From: Chloroflexia bacterium SDU3-3
GTDB taxonomy: Bacteria; Chloroflexota; Chloroflexia; Chloroflexales; Roseiflexaceae
Direction: 5' to 3'
Length of the DNA stretch: 64,000 bases
Assembly: GCA_009268125.1 (NCBI GenBank)
Contig: WBOU01000005.1
Location: 372,001 to 436,000, forward strand
Position 1 is the stretch's first letter. Every line of letters begins with the position of its first letter. Below the pieces are notes generated by a model. It did not search any database. It was not told the DNA's origin and saw only the letters and a program-made list of their open reading frames with translations. Shown here piece by piece: positions 8,167 to 16,315 of this stretch. The translations under genes and the position numbers were made by a program.

Positions 8167-8763
8167 ATGGAAGACGACCTGCGCCACGCCACGCTCGATC
8201 TGCTTGTGCCGCTGGCCGAGGCCACCGCCAAAGAGGTCCACGACCTGTTTGGCACGCTCTCCGCCGCCGACCTGAACTGGAAGCCTAGCCCCGACGAGTG
8301 GAGCGTGGGGCAGTGCCTCGACCACCTGATCATCTCGACCCGCATCTACTTCCCCATCCTCGACCAGGTGATCGCCGGGCAGCACCGCCCCACCTTCATC
8401 GAGCGCATCCCCGTGCTGCCCGACAAGCTCGGCCCCATCCTGATCAAGGCGCTCACCCCCGGCAGCGCCACCGCGACCAAGACATCGGCGGCCCTTGAGC
8501 CGAGCGCCAGCGCGATCGCCCCCAAGATCGCCCTGACCTTCCTGCGCATCCAGGCCCAGCTGATCGCCCTGATGCAAGGCAGCGCCGACCCGCGCGTCCA
8601 GCGCACCGTGATCACATCGCCGATCATGCCGCTGATCACCTACCGCGTGATCGACATGTACCGCTTCACCCTGGCCCACCAGCAGCTGCATGTTATCCAG
8701 GCCCAGCGCGTGCTGGAGCAGCTGCGCGCCCCTGCCCAGCCCACCGAGTCAGCGGCGGCGTAG
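8167..8763 (+). CDS. DinB family protein (putative metal-dependent hydrolase)
   Basis: A 198-residue four-helix-bundle protein. The segment LNWKPSPDEWSVGQCLDHLI is the DinB/DUF664 signature; its His, with later His residues (LAHQQLHVIQ near the C-terminus), would bind the metal. The family includes bacillithiol and mycothiol transferases and many members without known substrate. The start at 8167 has AAAGGGGGG just upstream. It is convergent with the small membrane protein gene and overlaps its 3' end by 15 bp. Confidence 0.85.
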   Translation: MEDDLRHATLDLLVPLAEATAKEVHDLFGTLSAADLNWKPSPDEWSVGQCLDHLIISTRIYFPILDQVIAGQHRPTFIERIPVLPDKLGPILIKALTPGSATATKTSAALEPSASAIAPKIALTFLRIQAQLIALMQGSADPRVQRTVITSPIMPLITYRVIDMYRFTLAHQQLHVIQAQRVLEQLRAPAQPTESAAA

Positions 8764-8985
8764 GCCGCCCGCCCGCCACCGGCGCAGCGCTCGGGCCAGC
8801 GCCGGTCGGGCCATGCCCCACAGCACATAGCCGCCAAACAGCCCCAGCAGCAGCCCCTCGCGCACCGCGATCTGCCGCTCGATCAGCACGGTGCCGCCCG
8901 CCAGCGCCACCAGCGCCAGCCCCCACAGCGCCGCCTGCAGCCCCCGCCGCCCAGCCCGCCGCCGCCCGTAGCCCCATATGCCCAT
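8749..8985 (-). CDS. Small two-helix membrane protein
   Basis: A 78-residue basic protein with two hydrophobic segments (about 18-36 and 43-59), Arg-rich at both ends. GAGGAG lies 8 bp before the ATG, which supports translation. It overlaps the DinB stop tail-to-tail. I do not recognise a family. It is divergent from the phytase-like gene, with 226 bp of shared upstream region. Confidence 0.6.
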   Translation of the reverse strand: MGIWGYGRRRAGRRGLQAALWGLALVALAGGTVLIERQIAVREGLLLGLFGGYVLWGMARPALARALRRWRAGGLRRR

Positions 8986-9211
8986 CGCCCCGCTCCTCGC
9001 TTGCCCGAATCTGCCCAGAGCATAGCAGCTGGGGCATCAGCCGGGCATAAAAATGCGGCGGCGCGGCGTAAAGATCGCGTGGGGTGTCGGGGCGATTGTT
9101 AAGGCCCTTCATCAAAGCTTTACACGATTTTTGCACAAAAATGGCCAGCCAACCGCACGACAGATGGTACGATTGCCAAACGATGCCGCCGCACAGCAGA
9201 GGGGATCTCGC

Positions 9212-10564
9212 ATGAATCGACCAAGGCTGCTCTCCGCCGGTCTGCTGTTTATCTGCATGTCGGGCGCGCTGGTGGGGCTGCGCGCCGCCGCCGCATCCGG
9301 CGCGGGCGAGCCGAGCGCCGCCACGCCGCAGATCGCATCCAAGGCCACCCTGGCCACTATCGCGCTGAAGGACGTGCCCGGCCAGCAGATCGCCAACGAC
9401 CGTGGCATGAAGCTGGGCGGCGTGGGCAGCGACCTGTTCCACGGCCCCGGCGACGCCCCAGGCGAGTACTGGATGATCACCGACCGTGGCCCCAACGGCC
9501 AGATCAAGGTCTCGGGCAAAAACCGCCGCACCTTCCCCGTGCCCGACTTCAACCCCACCATCTTGCACGTGCGCGCCGAGGGCGACAGCCTGGCGCTGCT
9601 GGGCACCATCCCGATCAGCACCAGCGCGGGCCTGCCCGTCACCGGCCTCTCCAACCTGGCCGACAAGGACGAGACGCCCTACGACTACACCGCCCAGACC
9701 AAGCTCGATTTCAACCAGAGCGGCCTCGACCCCGAGGGCCTGGTGCGCACCAGCGAGGGCGAGTTCTGGCTGGCCGAGGAGTACCGGCCCTCGCTGGTGC
9801 ACCTGGATGCCACGGGCCGCGTGCTGAAGCGCTACATCCCGGCGGGCATCGCGCTGCCCGAGGCCGGCTACCCCGTGAGCGACACGCTGCCCGCGATCTT
9901 CGACAGGCGCAAGTCCAACCGTGGCTTCGAGGGCCTGGGCATCAGCCCCGACGAGCAGACGCTCTACATCGCGCTGCAAAGCTCGCTCTCCAACCCCACC
10001 AAGAGCGACGGCGAAGGCTCGCGCAACACCCGCATCCTGGCCTTCGACATCGCCAGCCAGCGTGTGACCGCCGAGTATGTCTACCAGTTCGACGAGGCCG
10101 CCAGCTTCGACCCGGCCACCGCCGCGCTGGAGAACCCGCGCGACGAGATGAAGATCTCGGGCGTGATGGCGACTGGCCCCGACACGCTGGTGGTGCTGGA
10201 GCGCACCGACGCGGTGGCCAAGCTCTACCAGGTGACGCTCAGCGCCGAGGCCAACATCCTCGGCTCGAAGTGGGATGACGCGGCCACCGCGCCCAGCCTG
10301 GAGCAGCAGGAGGATCTGGCCGCCGCGCAGGTGGTGGCACTGCCCAAGACGCTGGTGGCCGATCTCTCCGCCGACGCCGCTGTGCCCGGCAAGATCGAGG
10401 GCGCGATCAAGATCGGCCCGGGCACCTACGCCATCGCCAACGACAACGACTTCGACATCGGCACGTTTGATGATGCGGGGAACAATGTGGGGGCGGGCAC
10501 AACAAGCTCGCTGCTGGTAGTAAAGACGCTGCGCGAGCTGTTTTTGCCCGTGGTGACGCGGTAG
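9212..10564 (+). CDS. Secreted esterase-like, phytase-like beta-propeller protein
   Basis: A 450-residue exported protein. The signal peptide spans about residues 1-29 (LLSAGLLFICMSGALVGL). The rest matches the 'esterase-like activity of phytase' family: GVGSDLFHGPGDAPGEYWMITDRGPNGQ near the start, LDPEGLVRTSEGEFWLAEEY and RGFEGLGISPDEQTLYIALQ in the middle. It probably hydrolyses phosphate esters outside the cell; the exact substrate is unknown. The start at 9212 has AGAGGGG upstream. The last 16 bases of coding sequence reappear 400 bp downstream, on the far side of repeat B1. Confidence 0.8.
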   Translation: MNRPRLLSAGLLFICMSGALVGLRAAAASGAGEPSAATPQIASKATLATIALKDVPGQQIANDRGMKLGGVGSDLFHGPGDAPGEYWMITDRGPNGQIKVSGKNRRTFPVPDFNPTILHVRAEGDSLALLGTIPISTSAGLPVTGLSNLADKDETPYDYTAQTKLDFNQSGLDPEGLVRTSEGEFWLAEEYRPSLVHLDATGRVLKRYIPAGIALPEAGYPVSDTLPAIFDRRKSNRGFEGLGISPDEQTLYIALQSSLSNPTKSDGEGSRNTRILAFDIASQRVTAEYVYQFDEAASFDPATAALENPRDEMKISGVMATGPDTLVVLERTDAVAKLYQVTLSAEANILGSKWDDAATAPSLEQQEDLAAAQVVALPKTLVADLSADAAVPGKIEGAIKIGPGTYAIANDNDFDIGTFDDAGNNVGAGTTSSLLVVKTLRELFLPVVTR

Positions 10565-10570
10565 AGCGCA
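10541..10570 (+). repeat. Left direct repeat flanking element B1
   Basis: This stretch is the 3' end of the phytase-like gene and matches 10941-10970 at 25 of 30 positions, including TTGCCCGTGGTGACGC at 10544-10559 (15 of 16). The offset is exactly 400 bp. It reads as an old duplication made when the repeat element arrived. Confidence 0.6.
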
Positions 10571-10940
10571 AAGCGGGCCACCGGGGCTAATGGCATCACA
10601 TGGTGTCACTTTCTTGGGCGGGGTATTTGGATGCGGCACATGACGAGAGAACACGTGCCAGGCCATGCACCGCATGTGAGATCGAGACTCTCAACCACCC
10701 GGCCCATGCGGCGAAGGTGCCGCTCGTGCAAACTGGCCATATGCACGAACGCCCGCTGCCAGGAAACGTCATAGGAACGCCTAAAATTGGGGGTTTCGAA
10801 GGGGGTTCTGGGGGCTGGCCCCCAGACGCCGCCCGCGCAGGGCATGCACCACCGATAAAGAACCACCATCCGTATCGAAGCCGTAGCCGGTCGGGCCGAC
10901 CGGGCAACGCTCCAAGCATTGCCTACAGTCGGCCCGACTA
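10571..10940 (+). repeat. Family B element, copy B1
   Basis: The 469-bp gap between the phytase-like and methyltransferase genes is filled by this element. It starts with the CACATGGTGTCACTTTC module near 10598. The alpha module follows (CCCATGCGGCGAAGGTGCC; CTGGCCATATGCACGAAC). Hairpin 2 (TCTGGGGGC/GCCCCCAGA) follows at about 10807-10826. The CAGGGCATGCACC segment and the tail GGGCAACGCTCCAAGCATTG come last. Hairpin 1 is missing in this copy. Confidence 0.8.
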
Positions 10941-10970
10941 TTCTTGCCCGTAGTGACGCAGGAGAACGCA
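10941..10970 (+). repeat. Right direct repeat flanking element B1
   Basis: Second copy of the phytase-like gene end, now noncoding (TTGCCCGTAGTGACGC at 10944-10959). See the left copy at 10541-10570. Confidence 0.6.
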
Positions 10971-10983
10971 GGCGGTAGCATGC

Positions 10984-11018
10984 AAAACGGGCCGCCAGGG
11001 CACAGCCCCAGCGGCCCG
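10984..11018 (-). terminator. Terminator of the methyltransferase gene
   Basis: On the minus strand a 14-bp GC-rich stem (one wobble, one mismatch) with a short loop is followed by TTTT. It starts 16 bp after the methyltransferase stop at 11034. Confidence 0.6.
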
Positions 11019-11033
11019 CCAGCCTCGCCAGCC

Positions 11034-11804
11034 CTAGCCGCGCACGGCGCGGATGAGCGCGGTGGGCACGCTGAACGAGTAGTCGCCCAGGGCGAAGGAG
11101 AGCGCGTCGCGCACCTCGTGGGTGGCCCCATCGATCATGGCGCGCAGCTGGGTGATGGCCAGAAACGGCGTGTTCATGCGCGCCACCCACGACTCGAACT
11201 CCAGCCGCAGCGGCCAGGCCCCGGCCTGCTCGGCGCGCAGGCCCGCCGCGCCACACATAGCCAGCCACTGCGACACCGAGTGATCGCGCACGTGGCTGGG
11301 GTCGCGCAGCAGCTCGATGGCGTTCAGGAAGGTGTCGCTGGCGGGGGCCTCGGGGGCCACCACATCCACCAGCAGCAGCGCGCCGCCGGGGCGCAGCACG
11401 CGGGCGAACTCGCGCAGCGCCGCCTGGGGGTGGGGGTAGTGGTGGGCGCTGTAGCGCGAGGTCACCAGGTCGAACGAGGCGTCGGGGTAGGGCAGGCGCT
11501 CCACATCGCCGCGCTCGAAGGCCACGTTGGCCAGCCCGCGCTCGGCGGCCAGCCGCTTGGCCTGGGCCAGCATCGCGATGGTCAGGTCGCAGCCCACCAC
11601 CTCGGCCACCTTGGGCGCAAACGCCATGGCGGTGTGGCCAGCGCCGCAGCCCGCATCCAGCACCCGCTCATCGCCGCGCAGCGGGATGGCCGCCAGCATG
11701 GCCGTCAGGTCGGGGCCGCCCACGTGCACCGTGCTGGTCGCGTAGTTGGAAGCGACCGCGCCGAACTGGTTCTGAACCGACTCTTTGACGTCTTTGATCT
11801 CCAT
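11034..11804 (-). CDS. Class I SAM-dependent methyltransferase
   Basis: A 256-residue Rossmann methyltransferase. Motif I VLDAGCGAGH is at 48-57, an acidic residue ends strand 2 (VVGCD), and later motifs FERGDVERLPYPDASFDLVTSRY and LREFARVLRPGGALLLVDVV are those of the UbiE/COQ5-like family (Methyltransf_11). The substrate cannot be told. The C-terminal 90 residues are family-typical helices without a known specificity motif. It ends with its own hairpin terminator. The EamA and aminotransferase genes upstream on the same strand may share its transcript, with a 26-bp gap. Confidence 0.88.
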   Translation of the reverse strand: MEIKDVKESVQNQFGAVASNYATSTVHVGGPDLTAMLAAIPLRGDERVLDAGCGAGHTAMAFAPKVAEVVGCDLTIAMLAQAKRLAAERGLANVAFERGDVERLPYPDASFDLVTSRYSAHHYPHPQAALREFARVLRPGGALLLVDVVAPEAPASDTFLNAIELLRDPSHVRDHSVSQWLAMCGAAGLRAEQAGAWPLRLEFESWVARMNTPFLAITQLRAMIDGATHEVRDALSFALGDYSFSVPTALIRAVRG

Positions 11805-11830
11805 CCGTACCCCTGCCCTTCGCTAGGCCG

Positions 11831-12679
11831 CTAGATGCTCACCAGCAGCACCCCCGCTAAAATGATCCCGACGCCCGCCCACTGATAGCTCGCCAGCCGC
11901 TCGCGCGAGACCACCCAGGCCAGCAGCACCGTGATGGCGCTGAACAGCGAGGAGAGCGCGGTGACGATGGTGGTGTCGGCGCTGCCCAGCCCGCTGTTGA
12001 AGGCCAGGAAGGCCACCGTGTCGAACACGGCGCAGCCCAGCACCAGCGGCAGCACCGCGCGCGGCGGGCGCACCGGCGCGATCTGCCGGTGCAGCATCCA
12101 CAGCGCCACGCTGCCAAACGACACAATGCGGGCCAGCAGCACCGGCCACACGATCCCCAGCGACGGCGTGACAAAATCGAGACCCCAGAAGTATACGCCA
12201 TATCCCACCGCCGCGCCCACCGCCTCGGGCGTGCCGGGGGCCATCAGGCTGCGCAGCCCCAGGCGCGGCCCGCCCTGGCCGCGCGCCACCACGGTAACGC
12301 CGCCCACCAGCAGCAGCGCGCCCAGCAGCGCCAGCCCGTTCGGGCGCTCGCCCGAGGCCAGCGCCAGCAGCGCCGTGACCACCGCAAACCCCGAGGTAAT
12401 CGGCGACACGATCGAGAGCGTGCCGATGGCGTACGAGCGGTACAGCAGCACCGTGCACACCATGTTCAGCGCGGCCAGCCCCGCCGCCTGCGCCCACACG
12501 CCCGCGCTGGCGGCGGGCACCCCAAAGCGCACCGCCAGCACCAGCACGATAGCCACCAGCCCGGCCAGCTGGATGAGCAGCAGCGCCTGCAGGATGCCCA
12601 TGCGCCGCGAGACCTGCGCCACCAGAAAGTCGGCCCCGCCCCAGCCGAGCGCGGCCAGCAGCCCGAACAGCACGCCCAT
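11831..12679 (-). CDS. EamA/DMT-family transporter
   Basis: A 282-residue membrane protein with about ten hydrophobic helices in two homologous halves (AALGWGGADFLVAQVSRR in half one; LAFNSGLGSADTTIVTALSSLFSAITVLLAW in half two), the hallmark of the drug/metabolite transporter superfamily. ATG at 12679 is 2 bp after the aminotransferase stop, so the two are co-transcribed and probably coupled. An exporter beside an aminotransferase suggests amino-acid or related metabolite export; this is inference. Confidence 0.85.
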   Translation of the reverse strand: MGVLFGLLAALGWGGADFLVAQVSRRMGILQALLLIQLAGLVAIVLVLAVRFGVPAASAGVWAQAAGLAALNMVCTVLLYRSYAIGTLSIVSPITSGFAVVTALLALASGERPNGLALLGALLLVGGVTVVARGQGGPRLGLRSLMAPGTPEAVGAAVGYGVYFWGLDFVTPSLGIVWPVLLARIVSFGSVALWMLHRQIAPVRPPRAVLPLVLGCAVFDTVAFLAFNSGLGSADTTIVTALSSLFSAITVLLAWVVSRERLASYQWAGVGIILAGVLLVSI

Positions 12680-12681
12680 AG

Positions 12682-13911
12682 CTACTGCTCGCGGATCGCG
12701 GCGGCCAGCCGCTGCACGCCCAGGATGATGTGCTCGCGGTCGGGGTGCGAGAAGTTGAGCCGCATGGTGTTGGCCGCGCTGCCGTTGGCGTAGAAGTCGG
12801 TGCCCGCCACAAACGCCACCTTCAGCTCGACGGCGCGCATAAACAGCGCCTTCATATTCACATGGTCCGGCACGGTGAGCCACAGGAACATGCCGCCCTC
12901 GGGCCGCGTCCAGCGCACGCCCTCGGGCATGTGCTGCTCCAGCGCGCCCAGCATCGCGTCGCGCCGATCGTGGTAGATCGAGCGGATCACTGGGATGTGC
13001 CGATCCAGCAGACCATCCTTGCACGACTCGTAGGCGATCGCCTGCACCAGCGTGCCGGTGTGCAGATCGATGCCCTGCTTCACCAGCACGATCTTCTGCA
13101 GCATCGCATCGGGGCCGACGATCCAGCCCACGCGCAGCGAGGGCGCCAGCAGCTTGGAGAAGGTGCTGAAGTAGAGCACCGTGCGCGGCGCGCCGTGGCG
13201 CTGGAAGTCGAGCGCGGCCAGCGGGGGCACCGGCTCGCCGCTGTAGCGCAGCTCGCCGTAGGGGTCATCCTCCACGATCGGCAGGCCGTGGCGCTCGGCG
13301 ATGTCCAGCAGGGCCTCGCGCCGCTCGCGGCTCAGAGTCACACCGGTGGGGTTCTGGAACGAGGAGACAGTGTAGAGGAACTTGGCGCGGCGGCCCTCCG
13401 CGGCCAGGCTGGCCAGCGCCTTCTCCAGCTCGGCGGGGATCAGGCCGTCATCATCCATGGGCAGCACCACAAAGCGCGGCTGGTAGGGCCGGAAGGCCTG
13501 CAGCGCGCCCAGGTAGGTCGGATCCTCCACCAGCACCACATCGTCGCGGTCAACCATCAGCTTGGCCACGATATCAAGCGACTGCTGCGAGCCGCTGGTG
13601 ATCAGCACCTGGCTGGGGCGGATGGGCACACCGCGCTTCGCCATCAGGCTGGCCAGGAACTCGCGCAGCGGCGGGAAGCCCTCGGTCGGGCCGTACTGCA
13701 GCGCGCGCACCGCGCCGTTCGCCATCACCTGCTCGGCGGCCACGGCCATCTCCTCCACCGGGAAGCAGGCTGGCGCGGGAAGCCCGCCCGCGAACGAGAT
13801 CACCTCGGGCTGCTCGGTCAGTTTCAGAAGCTCGCGGATCGCCGACCCCTTGATCACCTCGACCGATGAGGCGAAGTTTTTCTCCCACGAGGTGCTCTGT
13901 GTTGTTGCCAT
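12682..13911 (-). CDS. PLP-dependent aminotransferase, LysN/2-aminoadipate type
   Basis: A 409-residue fold-type I class I/II aminotransferase. NPTG is at 187-190, the PLP-binding Lys253 lies in FSKLLAPSLRVGW, and SFAGGLPAPACFP near the N-terminus is the signature of the 2-aminoadipate/aromatic aminotransferase branch that also includes MocR-like enzymes. The DNA-binding domain of MocR regulators is absent. ATG at 13911 is preceded by AAAGGCAAGG. It forms an operon with the EamA transporter. The exact amino acid substrate is undetermined. Confidence 0.87.
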   Translation of the reverse strand: MATTQSTSWEKNFASSVEVIKGSAIRELLKLTEQPEVISFAGGLPAPACFPVEEMAVAAEQVMANGAVRALQYGPTEGFPPLREFLASLMAKRGVPIRPSQVLITSGSQQSLDIVAKLMVDRDDVVLVEDPTYLGALQAFRPYQPRFVVLPMDDDGLIPAELEKALASLAAEGRRAKFLYTVSSFQNPTGVTLSRERREALLDIAERHGLPIVEDDPYGELRYSGEPVPPLAALDFQRHGAPRTVLYFSTFSKLLAPSLRVGWIVGPDAMLQKIVLVKQGIDLHTGTLVQAIAYESCKDGLLDRHIPVIRSIYHDRRDAMLGALEQHMPEGVRWTRPEGGMFLWLTVPDHVNMKALFMRAVELKVAFVAGTDFYANGSAANTMRLNFSHPDREHIILGVQRLAAAIREQ

Positions 13912-14021
13912 GAACCTTGCCTTTAATCGATACACAAAAAGAGGCTCTGCCCCGCATAGATCGCAGCAGCAAAGGCTCCACACCGAGTCTCCAAGTTCGC
14001 CCAGCGGCAGGGGTGGGCCCG

Positions 14022-14132
14022 CTAGCGGCGGCGACCGCGCCCATACCCGCTGCGGAATGCAAGCCCCACCACGATCACCAGCAGCGCGAGGATGATCAGG
14101 CATTCGGCTGGACCGAGCCGGAACAGATACAT
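14022..14132 (-). CDS. 36-residue single-helix membrane protein
   Basis: A 36-residue ORF beginning MYLFRLGPAECLIILALL, with one transmembrane helix and a basic Gly/Arg tail. GGAGG lies 3 bp upstream of the ATG, the best evidence that it is translated. The N-terminus resembles the start of TatA/Hcf106-type proteins ('GPxE-hydrophobic') but there is no amphipathic second helix. It is upstream of the aminotransferase operon on the same strand. Function unknown. Confidence 0.5.
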   Translation of the reverse strand: MYLFRLGPAECLIILALLVIVVGLAFRSGYGRGRRR

Positions 14133-14245
14133 ACGCCTCCAGAAGATAAGTGGCTGCACCAAGTATACCAGATGCGCCCGTGTCAAAAAGTGACAATCCG
14201 TCGGTCGAAAGACGGCCAAGCGCAGCGCCGCCGAGGCCCAGTTTC

Positions 14246-14282
14246 TACCACCAAGACGCCAAGGCTCCAAGGGGCAAAAAAC
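14246..14282 (+). repeat. Family A repeat, locus A3
   Basis: A single forward-facing unit (ACCACCAAGACGCCAAGG, then CTCCAAGGGGCAAAA) directly precedes the B2 repeat island in the same polarity. Confidence 0.75.
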
Positions 14283-14284
14283 GG

Positions 14285-14995
14285 CTACCGCACGGTCATC
14301 GGGCCGGGGGCGATGCCCACAATGCGGCTCATCGCCGACACCTACCCGCCCGGCCCATGCGGCGAAGGTGCCGCGCATGCCAACTGGCCCTATGCACGAA
14401 CATCAGCCGCCTGCAGATCGCACGGGAACGCCCAACATTGGGGGTTCCAAGGGGGACGATACCCTCACATGGTGTCACTTTCATGAGCGGGGCCTCTGGA
14501 TGCGGTACATGCTGCAAACCCGCGTGCCGTGCCATACAAACCATGCACATTGTGCCACCTCATGATCGGGACGAACCCTTCCACCGTTCCCATGCGGCGA
14601 AGGTGCTGCTGATATTTTGCTGGCCATATGCACGAACATCAGCGGCCAGCATTCGGCATCGGAACGCTGCAAATTGGGGTTCCAAGGGGCATCGCCCCTG
14701 GCGGGGTTCCAAGGGCGCGGAGCCCTTGGTGCCGCCCACACAGGGCATCCACCACCATCCACGAAGACTCACTATTCCACGAAGGCATACCCTGGCCGTA
14801 TCAACGGCAACGCGCCGTTTCGTCAACAACGCCTCAGAAAACCATACAAAGTGACACCAGGTGAGGGGCAACGCCCCATGGCCGGGTTGCTCGGGGCTGG
14901 CCCCTAGCCGCCGCCCGCGCAGGGCATCCACCCACTAACCACGAGGAGCCGCTATTGACGAAAGCGCACCCAGCTGGCTCTGGCAGCAACGCGCA
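14285..14995 (+). repeat. Family B repeat island B2 (two to three copies)
   Basis: This noncoding stretch holds an alpha module at about 14340-14445, a boundary motif ACATGGTGTCACTTTC at about 14467-14482, and a second alpha module at about 14590-14675. Hairpins GGGGC/GCCCC and CCAAGGGC/GCCCTTGG follow (14690-14735). A reverse boundary motif (GTGACACCAGGTGAGG at 14851) introduces a third, shorter beta module with GGGGCTGGCCCC. The tail 'GAAAGCGCACCCAGC' at about 14960 is shared with the sequence leading into the array at 62085. No gene is supported here. Confidence 0.75.
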
Positions 14996-15126
14996 TGCTT
15001 ACCTAAAGGCCTAGAAAAGCCAAAAACTGAAGCAAAAGTGCTCGTCGATCTCAAGAAAAACGACGGCATGATGCTCAAGCACAGGGGGAAAGACCAAAAA
15101 ACCTCCCAAGCAACCATCAAACGAGA

Positions 15127-15504
15127 GAAGCACCCGCGCTGCAGTCCGAAGCAACCACACTGCAGCCTGAAGCAGCCACCCTGCAGCCCGAAGCAGCCAC
15201 CCTGCAGCCCGAAGCAGCCACCCTGCAGCCCGAAGCAGCCACCCTGCAGCCTGAAGCAGCCACCCTGCAGCCCGAAGCAGCCACCCTGCAGCCTGAAGCA
15301 GCCACCCTGCAGCCCGAAGCACCCGCACTGCAGCCTGAAGCACCCGCGCTGCAGCCCGAAGCAGCCACCCTGCAGCCTGAAGCAGCCACCCTGCAGCCCG
15401 AAGCACCCGCACTGCAGCCTGAAGCACCCGCGCTGCAGCCCGAAGCAGCCACGCTGCAGCCCGAAGCACCCGCGCTGCAGCCCGAAGCAGCCACACTGCA
15501 CCGC
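15127..15504 (+). repeat. 21-bp tandem array C, 18 units
   Basis: Eighteen consecutive 21-bp units without one insertion or deletion. Two unit types alternate: GAAGCAGCCACCCTGCAG plus CCY, and GAAGCACCCGCRCTGCAG plus YCY. Each has a CTGCAG site except the last, degenerate unit. The types come in runs, which indicates block duplication. The array ends 1 bp before the stop of the pteridine-reductase-like SDR on the minus strand. Several frames on both strands are open through it, a consequence of the period rather than proof of coding. The 15,000-15,126 stretch before it holds nothing I can identify. Confidence 0.9.
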
Positions 15505-15505
15505 A

Positions 15506-16234
15506 CTAGATCAGCCGCTGGCCGCCATCCACCGGCAGGATCACCCCGGTGACATAGCTGGCCGAGGCCAGGTACACCGCCGCCTGCGCGATATCCTCGG
15601 CGCTGCCCACCCGCCGCAGCAGCACCGTCTTGGCCGTGCGCTCGGCCTCCTCCTCGCCCCAGTCGGCGGGCAGCAGCACCGGCCCCGGCGCGATCGCGTT
15701 CACCCGCACCTCGGGGGCCATGTCCTTCGCCAGGGCCTCGGTGAGCGTCACCACCGCGCCCTTGCTCACCAGATAGGGCGTGTGATTCTTCCACGGGCGC
15801 ATGGCCCCCACATCCGCGATATTGATCACGCAGCCGTGGCTGGCGCGCAGCAGGGGCGCGGCGCGCTGGCACGCGAAGAAGGCCCCGCGCGCATTGGTGG
15901 CGATCAGGGTGTCCCAGCGCTCCTCCGTCACCGTGCCCAGCGGGTCGGCCCCCCAGATCCCGGCGCAGTTCACCAGGATGCTCAGCCCGCCCAGCTGCTC
16001 GGCGGCGGCATCCACCACGTGCTCGGCCTCGGCCACGGCGGCCAAGTCGCCCTGCACCGCCGCCGCGTGCCCGCCGTAGGCCCGCAGCTCGGCCAGGGTG
16101 GCCTCGGCCTGCTGCGCCGAGCTGTGGTAGTGGATGGCCACATCGGCCCCCTCCGCCGCGAGGGCCAGCGCGATGGCGCGGCCCAGGCGGTGTGCGCCGC
16201 CCGTCACCAGGGCGCGTTGCTGCTGCAGTCGCAT
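15506..16234 (-). CDS. Pteridine reductase-like SDR
   Basis: A 242-residue SDR. TGGAHRLG at 11-18 has RLG where classical SDRs have GIG; NCAG is at 89-92; the position of the usual catalytic Ser is Asp141, followed by Tyr154 and Lys158. The Asp-Tyr spacing of 13 residues and RLG are those of trypanosomatid PTR1 and bacterial FolM-like enzymes, so reduction of biopterin or dihydrofolate-type pteridines is the best guess. A generic FabG-like role is the alternative. Its stop is 1 bp from the 21-bp array, so the transcript would run into the repeats. Confidence 0.8.
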   Translation of the reverse strand: MRLQQQRALVTGGAHRLGRAIALALAAEGADVAIHYHSSAQQAEATLAELRAYGGHAAAVQGDLAAVAEAEHVVDAAAEQLGGLSILVNCAGIWGADPLGTVTEERWDTLIATNARGAFFACQRAAPLLRASHGCVINIADVGAMRPWKNHTPYLVSKGAVVTLTEALAKDMAPEVRVNAIAPGPVLLPADWGEEEAERTAKTVLLRRVGSAEDIAQAAVYLASASYVTGVILPVDGGQRLI

Positions 16235-16255
16235 ATCAGGTTCGCTTTCTTGCAG

Positions 16256-16287
16256 AAAAAAAGACCCGCAGCAGCGTGCTGCGAGTC
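16256..16287 (-). terminator. Rho-independent terminator of the surface-protein gene
   Basis: On the minus strand an 11-bp stem (GACTCGCAGCA/TGCTGCGGGTC, one wobble) with a 3-nt loop is followed by seven T. It begins 28 bp after the stop of the Thr-Pro-rich protein and is the clearest textbook terminator in the window. Confidence 0.9.
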
Positions 16288-16315
16288 TCGTGCCACGGAT
16301 ACGGGCGGCATGCCG

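Noticed and set aside
15127-15504. CRISPR array or coding heptad-repeat protein in array C
   Set aside because: There are no unique spacers between repeats, no cas genes, and no start codon with a ribosome site for any of the open frames.
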